From: an uncultured Clostridiaceae bacterium | GTDB lineage: Bacteria; Bacillota; Clostridia; Lachnospirales; Lachnospiraceae | NCBI GenBank assembly: GCA_949841235.1 | Contig: CATKZA010000055.1 | Coordinates: forward strand, 1 to 8,330 | Direction: 5' to 3' | Length of the DNA: 8,330 nt | In this document: positions 1 to 5,679 of the stretch, in pieces | Numbering within the stretch: position 1 is the stretch's first letter | Layout of the letters: each line of letters opens with the position of its first letter | Made by a program: the position numbers and the translations under genes | The notes under the pieces: generated by a model | What the model saw: the letters and a program-made list of their open reading frames with translations, nothing else | What the model was told of the DNA's origin: nothing | Database searches by the model: none

Positions 1-28
1 TGACATCGCATTGCATGGCTTAGATGGA

Positions 29-667
29 TTATATGCTATCGCTGATATCCACATTGTCGCCGGTGATGCCTACGTGGGCGCCATCCTTTGCCTCCGGGGC
101 ATCCGGGTGTGCCACAAGCCATTTGTTCCGGGCTCGGAGCATGGCATCTTCATCGTTCTTTGGAGTGATGTCAGGCTTTTCCTCGTTGGTGCCTTTGGGC
201 AGTACGATAATTACTCGGAATCCCTGATTTTTCTTGGCACTGCAAGGTGCATAGTGGAGGGTGGTGGCGAAGAGTTCCACGCCGGTACCCTTGGGGCAGA
301 GGAAGGCCTCTGTCTTGGCAGAGTCAATCTTGCCGTCCACGATATCCTGCTGGCGGGCTACCAGGAGGATGGCATCGTCCGCCGCCACGTCAATCTCGCT
401 ATCCCTGTGGTATTCATAGCAGTTGAGTTTTGTGTTCGTGCCGTTGCAGTAGCCGATTTGGATGGGCATGCCACCGTATTCGTTATCCCGCAGCTGCTGG
501 TATATGGCAGTGGATTCCAGCACATCCACGGAGGGGACGTAGATCACGCTGTCCTCTGGTTTCTCTGAATTGGCCGCCAGCGTGTCCAGCAGTTCTGTGA
601 AGTCATATCCTTTTAATACTTGTCCATAGGTGGCGAAAGAATCATCAAATACTGATTGAATTTTCAT
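29..667 (-). CDS. DUF4867-family cupin-like protein, function unknown
   Basis: This 212-residue protein matches my memory of the DUF4867 family, small proteins common in Lachnospiraceae and related Firmicutes; no biochemical role is known to me. The core (about residues 68-160) has a cupin / ureidoglycolate-lyase-like look: a Gly-rich strand (PIQIGYCNG), then YHRDSE with His87 and Glu91, and ELFATTLHYAPC with Glu131 and His138. These residues could form a metal site, which is inference. There is no signal peptide or membrane segment, so it is probably cytoplasmic. I chose the start at 667 over an in-frame ATG at 679 because GAGGA (677-673) sits 5 nt before it, and the earlier ATG would lie inside that binding site. 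A good minus-strand promoter is present at 781-808. The C-terminal 50 residues are polar and probably flexible. The gene appears monocistronic here; what follows it lies outside the window. Confidence 0.8.
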   Translation of the reverse strand: MKIQSVFDDSFATYGQVLKGYDFTELLDTLAANSEKPEDSVIYVPSVDVLESTAIYQQLRDNEYGGMPIQIGYCNGTNTKLNCYEYHRDSEIDVAADDAILLVARQQDIVDGKIDSAKTEAFLCPKGTGVELFATTLHYAPCSAKKNQGFRVIIVLPKGTNEEKPDITPKNDEDAMLRARNKWLVAHPDAPEAKDGAHVGITGDNVDISDSI

Positions 668-780
668 ACATTTCCTCATTTCTGCACTGCGGTATCATGT
701 CGCATGAGATGCGTGACGGCAGTGCGGGTTGTCGGGTTTTCGGGTTGCTCCAATATTTGGCAAAAATGCCTACTATTGAA

Positions 781-808
781 ATTATAACATGCCCCATAAA
801 AAAATCAA
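781..808 (-). promoter_or_regulatory. Sigma-A-type promoter of the DUF4867-like gene
   Basis: On the minus strand a -35 box TTGATT (808-803) is followed by a 16-nt spacer and a perfect -10 box TATAAT (786-781). Transcription would start near 774, giving a 5' UTR of roughly 105 nt. The palindromic repeat copy at 809-847 begins directly next to the -35 box. Confidence 0.65.
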
Positions 809-847
809 GTTACTATATCACGGCTTCGCCGCCCATGGCGACCAAAA
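809..847. repeat. Dispersed palindromic repeat, copy A
   Basis: This 39-nt stretch aligns with the reverse complement of 5551-5588 at 32 of 38 positions plus one single-base insertion. All six mismatches are transitions. It carries GTTACTAT at one end, a CTTCGCCG centre and ACCAAAA at the other end. Its own palindrome is partly decayed, because the right arm reads CATGGCGAC where copy B has CATAGTAAC. It has no coding potential. It resembles REP/MITE-like intergenic palindromes of bacteria, but I cannot name the family. Confidence 0.6.
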
Positions 848-849
848 CC

Positions 850-875
850 TTACTATTCACAGTCGATGTGAATAG
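850..875. repeat. Dispersed palindromic repeat, copy C (short form)
   Basis: This 26-nt inverted repeat has perfect 8-bp arms, CTATTCAC (853-860) and GTGAATAG (868-875), around a 7-nt loop. Its first 11 bases, TTACTATTCAC, are identical to one arm of copy B read on the minus strand. The whole 26-mer matches 6896-6921 at 21 of 26 positions. It lies 2 nt after copy A, so the two form a tandem pair. It has no T-tract and is unlikely to be a terminator. Confidence 0.55.
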
Positions 876-943
876 ATGATATCTTATTATCCATCGAGCC
901 TTTGATTAGTCAATACGTGACGATTCCAGCGTCGAACTGCACG

Positions 944-968
944 CATTTTGCATAAAACATGCGAAATG
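944..968. other. Hairpin of unknown role in the intergenic region
   Basis: Arms 944-953 and 959-968 pair over 10 bp (one U·G wobble as RNA) around the 5-nt loop AAAAC. No T-run follows on either strand, so it is not a standard terminator. It lies between the two divergent promoters and about 130 nt upstream of the hydrolase promoter. I see no gene in 876-1075. Confidence 0.4.
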
Positions 969-1075
969 GCACCGAAAAACTCATACCTTTAGCGTGAATT
1001 ATGCCCAAAAACCTCGACTGATATCGAAGTGTAAAAAGCAACAAAATCAATGACGTTTTTTGCGAGTGTTGTCTA

Positions 1076-1104
1076 TTGTATTATGAAGGGAATACCAGTA
1101 TAAT
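1076..1104 (+). promoter_or_regulatory. Promoter of the hydrolase / TPR-protein operon
   Basis: A perfect -10 box TATAAT (1099-1104) is preceded at 17 nt by TTGTAT (1076-1081), a weak -35 box with only the TTG matching consensus. Transcription would start near 1111, leaving a 5' leader of about 105 nt before the hydrolase start. Confidence 0.55.
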
Positions 1105-1141
1105 GTTAGTTACAGTTGCTGTGTGCGGACAAGCGAAGATG

Positions 1142-1175
1142 CCAGTTACTTAATGTTCGTTGTACTAGTAACTGG
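1142..1175 (+). promoter_or_regulatory. Leader hairpin upstream of the hydrolase
   Basis: Perfect 9-bp arms CCAGTTACT (1142-1150) and AGTAACTGG (1167-1175) enclose a 16-nt loop in the predicted 5' leader. The last two bases of the 3' arm are the first two of the Shine-Dalgarno-like GGAGAGG (1174-1180) in front of the small ORF at 1186. Folding could therefore affect access to that site. No T-tract follows. A DNA operator is the alternative reading. Confidence 0.45.
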
Positions 1176-1185
1176 AGAGGTAAGA

Positions 1186-1233
1186 ATGAACATTTATGGG
1201 CGAGAGGGAGGATTGTTATGCGGGTGGCATTAG
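1186..1233 (+). CDS. Possible 15-codon leader peptide overlapping the hydrolase start
   Basis: An ATG at 1186 lies 5 nt after GGAGAGG, a binding site as good as that of any gene here. It opens a 15-codon frame, MNIYGREGGLLCGWH, that stops at 1231-1233. The frame differs from the hydrolase frame and runs 16 nt past the hydrolase ATG at 1218. Ribosomes ending there would be beside the hydrolase start, so translational coupling or a leader-peptide role is conceivable. The evidence is only the binding site and the geometry. The peptide matches nothing I recognise, and a chance ORF is quite possible. Confidence 0.3.
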   Translation: MNIYGREGGLLCGWH

Positions 1234-2009
1234 GGCAGTGGGATATGGTTTGGGAGAACCGGGAGGCTTCGCTGAAGAAGGCGGAGAAAATGGTGTCGGA
1301 AGCGGCCGGAGGAAGATGTGACGTGATTGTCTTTCCGGAGATGGCTTTCACTGGCTTTTCCATGAATTTGGACAGGGTGGGGGAAAGCGAGTTCTGTTCT
1401 GCCACCAAGGGGGAAGTCATGTCCATGGCGCGGGCATATGGCATTGGCATTGCCTACGGCTGGGCGGCACTGCCCTCACCCGGGGAGAAGCGGGGCAGGA
1501 ATTTATTTACGGTGATCAATGCCCAGGGGGAACAGGTGGGGGAGTACGCCAAACTGCATCCTTTTTCCTATGGAAAGGAGCATGAAACCTATCAGCAGGG
1601 TGGAGAAGTGGTTACATTTCCGTATCTGGGAAGGCAGGTGGCTTTATTTATCTGTTACGATCTGCGTTTTCCGGAAATATTTCATATAGCGGCCAGAAAG
1701 GCGGATGTGATGCTGGTGATTGCCAACTGGCCCGCCATACGCAGCGCCCATTGGCAAACCCTTCTCCGAGCCAGGGCGATAGAGACCCAGTCCTATGTGG
1801 TGGGGGTGAATTGCGTGGGAGAGCGGGATGGGGATTTTTATTCCGGGGACAGCATGGCGGTGGATTGCATCGGCAATATATTGGGACAGATTTCCGGCAG
1901 AGAGGGAGTTCTGATCTGCGAGTTGGAGGATCGGGCGTGGCGGCTAAGGAAGAAGTTTGCTACAGCGAAGGATAGAAGAGAAAAATTTTACAGTAGTTAT
2001 TTTAGATAG
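1218..2009 (+). CDS. Carbon-nitrogen hydrolase (nitrilase superfamily, omega-amidase-like)
   Basis: This 263-residue cytoplasmic enzyme belongs to the CN-hydrolase superfamily. The catalytic triad is visible in the usual order: Glu41 (VFPEMAFTGFS), Lys112 (EYAKLHPFSYGKEH) and Cys146 (FICYDLRFPE). The stretch ANWPAIRSAHWQTLLRARAI and the length fit the Nit2 / YafV / MtnU-type branch, which hydrolyses omega-amides such as 2-oxoglutaramate, the product of glutamine transamination. The exact substrate is inference. The frame is open back to 1116, but I chose ATG 1218 because GGGAGG (1206-1211) lies 6 nt upstream and the conserved beta-strand MRVALGQWDM starts there. It is the first gene of a two-gene operon, with the TPR protein only 14 nt downstream. 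A possible leader ORF and hairpin precede it. No triad residue is missing. Confidence 0.88.
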   Translation: MRVALGQWDMVWENREASLKKAEKMVSEAAGGRCDVIVFPEMAFTGFSMNLDRVGESEFCSATKGEVMSMARAYGIGIAYGWAALPSPGEKRGRNLFTVINAQGEQVGEYAKLHPFSYGKEHETYQQGGEVVTFPYLGRQVALFICYDLRFPEIFHIAARKADVMLVIANWPAIRSAHWQTLLRARAIETQSYVVGVNCVGERDGDFYSGDSMAVDCIGNILGQISGREGVLICELEDRAWRLRKKFATAKDRREKFYSSYFR

Positions 2010-2023
2010 ATGGGGAGGCTGGC

Positions 2024-4498
2024 ATGAGACAGTATGAATTAGCAATCAGGATTGCGCAGGTACACCATTTGGTGGATGAGAGAAAATATAAAAAGGCACT
2101 GGCGGTAATCCAGACTATTGATATGCGTCAGGTGCGGGCGCTCAGCGATTTGAAGGTGTTTGCGGAAGTCTATACCAAGACAGAGCAGTATGATGCGGCG
2201 AAGGCGACCTATCTGCGCATCTATCGCCGTTCCCACACCAAGAGGGTTCTGTATCGCTTGATTTACCTTTCCATCAGGACGAATGCTTTGAATGATGCGG
2301 AGGCGTATTATCAGGAGTTCGTGAGAATGAATCCCAATGCCCGGGATGCCCTGATTTTGAGATACCGCTTGGACAAGGCATCGGGGGCTTCCATGGACAG
2401 ACTGATTGATATTTTGCGGGAACTCAAGGAGGAAGAGTATATAGAGGAATGGGCCTATGAATTGGCAAAACTATATCACCGTGCCGGGAGACGGGAAGAG
2501 TGCAAGGAGGAATGCGAGGATATTATCCTGTGGTTTGGCACCGGGGAGATTGTGGAGCGGGCCAGGATTCTGATTGACCATTTAGAAGAAGATGATTCTG
2601 CGCCCTATTATGACGATAGGGATTTTACCGTGCCGAAGAAAGAGGAACCCAATCCGGAGGACACGGGTTCCCTGCCGGATCTGAAGGAATTTATCAGGGA
2701 AAAGAAGGCGCATAAGAAGGAGGAGCACAGGGAAGGAAGGCATGCCGAGAGAGAGCATGGGGAAGGGCATGAGGAGGAACTTTCGGGCGAGGAGGATCGC
2801 AAAAAGAGGGAAACTTCTCAGGAGGATGATTTCGTGGATGATTATGAGGATGATTTTGCCGAAGGGGATATGGATTTGTCCCAAAAGGCAAAGGATGGAA
2901 TCCACAAATTATCAGGATTGTTCAAAATAGGAAAGAAAGAGGAAGATGCCGACGGCGGAACGTCAGGGAAGGAGCAGCTTTCCACGGCAGAAATGGTGGA
3001 ACGTCTGGTAAAGGCTGAAAATCTGGAGCGGATGGAGCGGCCGGGACATGGGGTTTATTTGGATCATGGGGCGAACCCCCAAAGGAGGGAGAGACAGGTT
3101 GCAGGGGATGCATCCCCGAAAGGGGAAGAAACGGAAACTAGTGGGGCTTCCCCGCAAATGGATACTATGGAAGAGATGCCGGAGTCTGCTGTTGCCAGAA
3201 CAAATCCCGCCGTTGCCAGAACAAATCCCGCTGTTGCCAGAACAAATCCCGCCGTTGCCAAAGCAAAGCCTGTCGCCGTTAAAAAGGCAGAGCCGGAAGA
3301 AACTTTGGACAGTGGGGAGAATTCTCGGGAATCCGGGGGCGAGGACGAGGTGAAGATTGGCTTTGTACCTCATTCCCAGTCAGGCATGGGGATCACCCAG
3401 GATTTGGCGAAGGAAATTGCCGCCATCTATGAGATGGAACACAAGGAGCAATTAAAGGAAAAGGCGGTAACGGTGATTCATGACACCTCTAATTTTGCCA
3501 GCAACGTGGTAGACAGGATGACCCAGGCTGTGCAGAAAAATATTGGAAAGGGATACATTCCACTGGATATAGAGGAAATTCAGCCCGAGGATGACGTGGC
3601 AGTGCAGGACAAGGAGGACGTTGCTCCGGAAGCCGTTAACGATGAAGAGATGAGAGAACACGCACTCACAAAGATGTTGGAGGAGGAAACGGAAGAGATC
3701 CAGAGGGATCTCGGCCAGGGACAGATTGCCGAAACGGCTAGGCAAGATACGGAAACTCTGAAAAACCTGATGGAGGAGGAGATTAGAGATCCCGAGCCGG
3801 AAGAACCATCCCAGCCTCAGGAGCCAGAGCCGTCCTTATATCACGAAGGGGAAGGGGGAATGCTGGAAGAGGAGGCATCCGTTTCCAAGGAGGGAGTGCT
3901 TGTCCGGGAGAGAACCGAGGAATCCTACTCAGCCCAAGAGCCGGTTCCGGAGCAGCCCTCCGGGTTGGAGGGGTATCAGGCTCCGGATATTCCGGTGGTG
4001 GAGACGGAGTATATGGAGATGCCTGAGATCACTTATGAAGATTTGCCCACCACCAGAGCCTTGCAGCAATCCTTTGGAAATGTTCTCAAACTGATTGCCG
4101 GGGAATTAGACCCCTCCCATTTTGTGCTGATGGGGGATGGCTCGGAGAGGATTGTGGGAGTGTCAAAGCAGATTGTGAGGGTAATGAAGGAGACGGGATA
4201 CTTATCCCAGGGCAGGATTGCCAAGATTCATGCTAATCAGATTAATAGGATGGATTTGATCAGTTTCCGCAGTCAGTTGAAGGGAAATTGCCTGCTGATC
4301 GAGGAGGCATCGGACTTGCTGTTTCCGACCATAACCAGGCTGTTCTCCATTATGGAGGAGTATTATGGGGATTTCGTAGTCATTCTAGTTGACGAGGGAA
4401 CTACGCTGGATCAGCTGTTTCGGTTTGTCCCCGCATTGGCAAAGAAGTTTAAGTATATTATTGATATTTCCGATTATGCGCCGGAGGATTATTCCTGA
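2024..4498 (+). CDS. TPR-like / acidic linker / degenerate AAA+-like protein
   Basis: I cannot assign a function to this 824-residue protein. Residues 1-190 are helical and look like three or more TPR units (KYKKALAVIQ, QYDAAKATYLRIY, DAEAYYQEFVRMNP). Residues 200-690 are mostly Glu/Lys/Pro-rich low complexity, with a tandem AVARTNP repeat at 389-409 and a more helical island around 450-515. The C-terminal 140 residues resemble the CbxX/SpoVK-type AAA+ core: HFVLMGDGSERIVGVSK (699-715) sits where Walker A should be but lacks GxxGxGK[ST]. NCLLIEEASDL (755-765) sits at Walker B with IEEA in place of IDEA. DFVVILVDEGTTLDQLFRF (from 783) resembles the strand before the arginine finger. I infer a non-hydrolysing pseudo-ATPase. 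There is no signal peptide or membrane helix. GGAGG (2014-2018) lies 5 nt before the ATG. It follows the hydrolase gene by 14 nt in one operon. Confidence 0.8.
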   Translation: MRQYELAIRIAQVHHLVDERKYKKALAVIQTIDMRQVRALSDLKVFAEVYTKTEQYDAAKATYLRIYRRSHTKRVLYRLIYLSIRTNALNDAEAYYQEFVRMNPNARDALILRYRLDKASGASMDRLIDILRELKEEEYIEEWAYELAKLYHRAGRREECKEECEDIILWFGTGEIVERARILIDHLEEDDSAPYYDDRDFTVPKKEEPNPEDTGSLPDLKEFIREKKAHKKEEHREGRHAEREHGEGHEEELSGEEDRKKRETSQEDDFVDDYEDDFAEGDMDLSQKAKDGIHKLSGLFKIGKKEEDADGGTSGKEQLSTAEMVERLVKAENLERMERPGHGVYLDHGANPQRRERQVAGDASPKGEETETSGASPQMDTMEEMPESAVARTNPAVARTNPAVARTNPAVAKAKPVAVKKAEPEETLDSGENSRESGGEDEVKIGFVPHSQSGMGITQDLAKEIAAIYEMEHKEQLKEKAVTVIHDTSNFASNVVDRMTQAVQKNIGKGYIPLDIEEIQPEDDVAVQDKEDVAPEAVNDEEMREHALTKMLEEETEEIQRDLGQGQIAETARQDTETLKNLMEEEIRDPEPEEPSQPQEPEPSLYHEGEGGMLEEEASVSKEGVLVRERTEESYSAQEPVPEQPSGLEGYQAPDIPVVETEYMEMPEITYEDLPTTRALQQSFGNVLKLIAGELDPSHFVLMGDGSERIVGVSKQIVRVMKETGYLSQGRIAKIHANQINRMDLISFRSQLKGNCLLIEEASDLLFPTITRLFSIMEEYYGDFVVILVDEGTTLDQLFRFVPALAKKFKYIIDISDYAPEDYS
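3188..3271 (+). repeat. In-frame 21-bp tandem repeat, about four units
   Basis: Three 21-bp units (3188-3208, 3209-3229, 3230-3250) differ only at one silent position, GCT/GCC/GCT. A fourth, diverged unit follows (3251-3271). They encode AVARTNP three times and then AVAKAKP, inside the linker of the 824-residue protein. A 21-bp period keeps the frame, so copy number could vary without disrupting the gene. Confidence 0.9.
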
Positions 4499-4535
4499 TC
4501 CAAGATTTTGCCGAGGCGGGCAAGATCTTGGATCA
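4496..4535. terminator. Strong hairpin between convergent genes, atypical terminator
   Basis: Perfect 11-bp arms TGATCCAAGAT (4496-4506) and ATCTTGGATCA (4525-4535) continue inward for six more pairs (4507-4512 with 4519-4524, one wobble) around a 6-nt loop. The stem begins with the TGA stop codon of the TPR-protein gene and ends 24 nt short of the mrp stop. A 3'-end role for both genes is likely from position. Neither strand has a T-run after the stem: the A-run at 4541-4547 becomes a T-run before the stem on the minus strand. It is therefore not a textbook intrinsic terminator. Confidence 0.55.
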
Positions 4536-4558
4536 GGCGCAAAAAAATGATGGGTCTG

Positions 4559-5389
4559 CTATCCTATGGCTTCGATGGCCTTCACCGCTTGGTCAAACCA
4601 GTTCCCATCGTCCAGATTCTCCACGTCGCCTGCATCGCTGGCGGCGGAGATGGCTGGCGTCATGGGGATTTTGCCCAAGACGGGCAGTTCGTACTGGGCA
4701 GCCACTTCTTCCACATGGCTCTCGCCGAATACTTTAATATGCTCCCTGCATCCCGGACACTCCACGTAACTCATGTTCTCAATGATGCCTAAGATGGGGA
4801 CATTCATCATCTGCGCCATCTTCACGGCCTTTCCCACGATCATGGACACCAATTCCTGGGGGGAGGTGACGATGACAATGCCGTCCACGGGAATGGCCTG
4901 GAATACGGTAAGCGGCACGTCACCGGTTCCCGGCGGCATATCTACAAACATGTAATCCACGTCCGTCCAGATCACATCCTGCCAGAATTGTTTCACGGTT
5001 CCTGCAATGACCGGGCCTCGCCAGATCACCGGGTCTGAGGTGTCTTCCAGCAGAAGATTTACCGACATGGTCTGAATGCCGGTTTTCGTCACCACTGGGT
5101 CGATTCCGCTCTCGTTTCCAGTGGCTCTGGCAGTGATGCCAAATGCCTTGGGGATGGAGGGACCTGTGATATCCGCATCCAGGATGGCAGTGCGGTATCC
5201 CTTTCGCTGGAAGTTCACTGCCAGCATGGAGGAAATCATGGATTTGCCTACTCCGCCCTTGCCGCTCACAACGCCAATAACCTTCTTGATGCTGCTTTTT
5301 TCATGGGGTTTTTCCAGAAAACTCTCAGGACTTCTGCTGCTGCAATCAGCAGAACAGCTGGAGCAATCGTGATTGCATTCTTCGCTCAT
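4559..5389 (-). CDS. mrp: Mrp/NBP35/ApbC-family Fe-S cluster carrier ATPase
   Basis: This 276-residue P-loop ATPase of the MinD/Mrp class binds and transfers [4Fe-4S] clusters to apoproteins in the cytosol. The deviant Walker A GKGGVGKS is at 43-50. DADITGPSIP (71-80) is the switch I region, and DYMFVDMPPGTGD (145-157) is the Mrp signature with Walker B. CPGC (211-214) is the CxxC that bridges a cluster between two subunits. The N-terminus carries Cys5, Cys9, Cys12 and Cys16, a cysteine cluster reminiscent of eukaryotic NBP35 but with different spacing; a second cluster there is inference. It lacks the N-terminal DUF59 domain found in many bacterial Mrp proteins. AAAGGAAG (5404-5397) lies 7 nt before the ATG. 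A strong promoter at 5453-5480 drives it as a single gene. It is divergent from the 390-residue protein gene and convergent with the TPR-protein gene. Confidence 0.93.
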   Translation of the reverse strand: MSEECNHDCSSCSADCSSRSPESFLEKPHEKSSIKKVIGVVSGKGGVGKSMISSMLAVNFQRKGYRTAILDADITGPSIPKAFGITARATGNESGIDPVVTKTGIQTMSVNLLLEDTSDPVIWRGPVIAGTVKQFWQDVIWTDVDYMFVDMPPGTGDVPLTVFQAIPVDGIVIVTSPQELVSMIVGKAVKMAQMMNVPILGIIENMSYVECPGCREHIKVFGESHVEEVAAQYELPVLGKIPMTPAISAASDAGDVENLDDGNWFDQAVKAIEAIG

Positions 5390-5439
5390 GTTCTATCTTC
5401 CTTTCTCTTTCTTAAATTGAATTGTTTCCTATTAACTGC

Positions 5440-5455
5440 AATACCATACGGTATT
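5440..5455. promoter_or_regulatory. Operator-like palindrome overlapping the mrp -10 box
   Basis: Perfect 6-bp arms AATACC (5440-5445) and GGTATT (5450-5455) with a 4-nt centre cover the last bases of the mrp -10 box and the predicted transcription start. A protein bound here would block the promoter. A short hairpin at the 5' end of the mRNA is the alternative. I do not recognise the regulator. Confidence 0.4.
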
Positions 5456-5480
5456 ATATCACGCCCGCACTAAATTTCAA
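5453..5480 (-). promoter_or_regulatory. Promoter of mrp, extended -10 type
   Basis: On the minus strand TTGAAA (5480-5475) is followed by a 16-nt spacer and TATAAT (5458-5453), with TGA just before the -10 box giving the extended TGnTATAAT form. Transcription would start near 5446, about 57 nt before the mrp start codon. Confidence 0.7.
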
Positions 5481-5492
5481 AGAGCAAAATGT

Positions 5493-5551
5493 GTGCATTT
5501 TCTGCGCTGAAAGCGTCACATATTAACAATGTGTTGGCATTGAAAATGCGT
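5493..5551. other. Cluster of nested inverted repeats in the divergent control region
   Basis: GCATTTTC (5495-5502) pairs perfectly with GAAAATGC (5542-5549), and two G·T wobbles extend it to 5493/5551. Inside lie CGCT-gaa-AGCG (5505-5515) and CACAT-attaaca-ATGTG (5517-5533), so a three-way junction could form. An alternative hairpin, GCATT-gaa-AATGC (5537-5549), excludes the long stem. I know no RNA family that fits. The DNA may instead hold protein-binding sites upstream of the mrp promoter. Confidence 0.35.
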
Positions 5552-5563
5552 TTTGGTTACTAT
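5534..5563 (+). promoter_or_regulatory. Candidate promoter of the 390-residue protein gene
   Basis: TTGGCA (5534-5539, 5 of 6 consensus) and TACTAT (5558-5563, 4 of 6) are separated by 18 nt. The -10 box lies in the left arm of palindromic repeat copy B. A start near 5570 would give a leader of about 110 nt. A second possibility, TTGAGG at 5616 with TAGTAA at 5639, looks weaker. Confidence 0.35.
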
Positions 5564-5588
5564 GAACGGCGAAGTCGTGAATAGTAAC
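5551..5588. repeat. Dispersed palindromic repeat, copy B
   Basis: This 38-nt repeat has perfect 8-bp outer arms GTTACTAT (5556-5563) and ATAGTAAC (5581-5588) around a GGCGAAG-containing centre. It is the intact relative of copy A (809-847), in the opposite orientation. It lies between mrp and the 390-residue protein gene, about 90 nt upstream of the latter. Confidence 0.65.
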
Positions 5589-5679
5589 AAATTTTTTGGA
5601 AAGGCTGGTTCTATTTTGAGGGACAGGTGGAATATAGATAGTAACGTGTAGACCGCAGTCAATCAGGAGGAGAAGCAGC

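Noticed and set aside
11..568. Plus-strand 185-codon open frame
   Set aside because: It lies entirely opposite the DUF4867-like gene. It has no ribosome binding site, and its translation has no recognisable domain, while the minus strand gives a coherent family protein.
853..875. Intrinsic terminator at the 8-bp inverted repeat
   Set aside because: No T-run follows on either strand and no gene ends nearby. It fits better as a repeat copy.
809..875. CRISPR-like array from tandem copies A and C
   Set aside because: The two copies differ in length and sequence, there is no regular spacer, and no cas genes are present.
1103..1153. A 16-codon ORF beginning at 1103
   Set aside because: Its ATG overlaps the -10 box and lies upstream of the predicted transcription start, with a binding-site spacing of about 12 nt.
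1116..1217. Longer start for the hydrolase at 1116
   Set aside because: The extra 34 residues do not resemble the family, contain the leader hairpin, and have no good binding site. The ATG at 1218 has GGGAGG at 6 nt and begins with the conserved first strand.
2963..3373. Minus-strand 136-codon frame with repeated CSGNGGI
   Set aside because: The repeats are the antisense reading of the 21-bp coding repeats of the plus-strand gene. It is a shadow frame.
4508..4792. Plus-strand frame opposite the end of mrp
   Set aside because: It starts inside the convergent hairpin and is antisense to a conserved ATPase gene.
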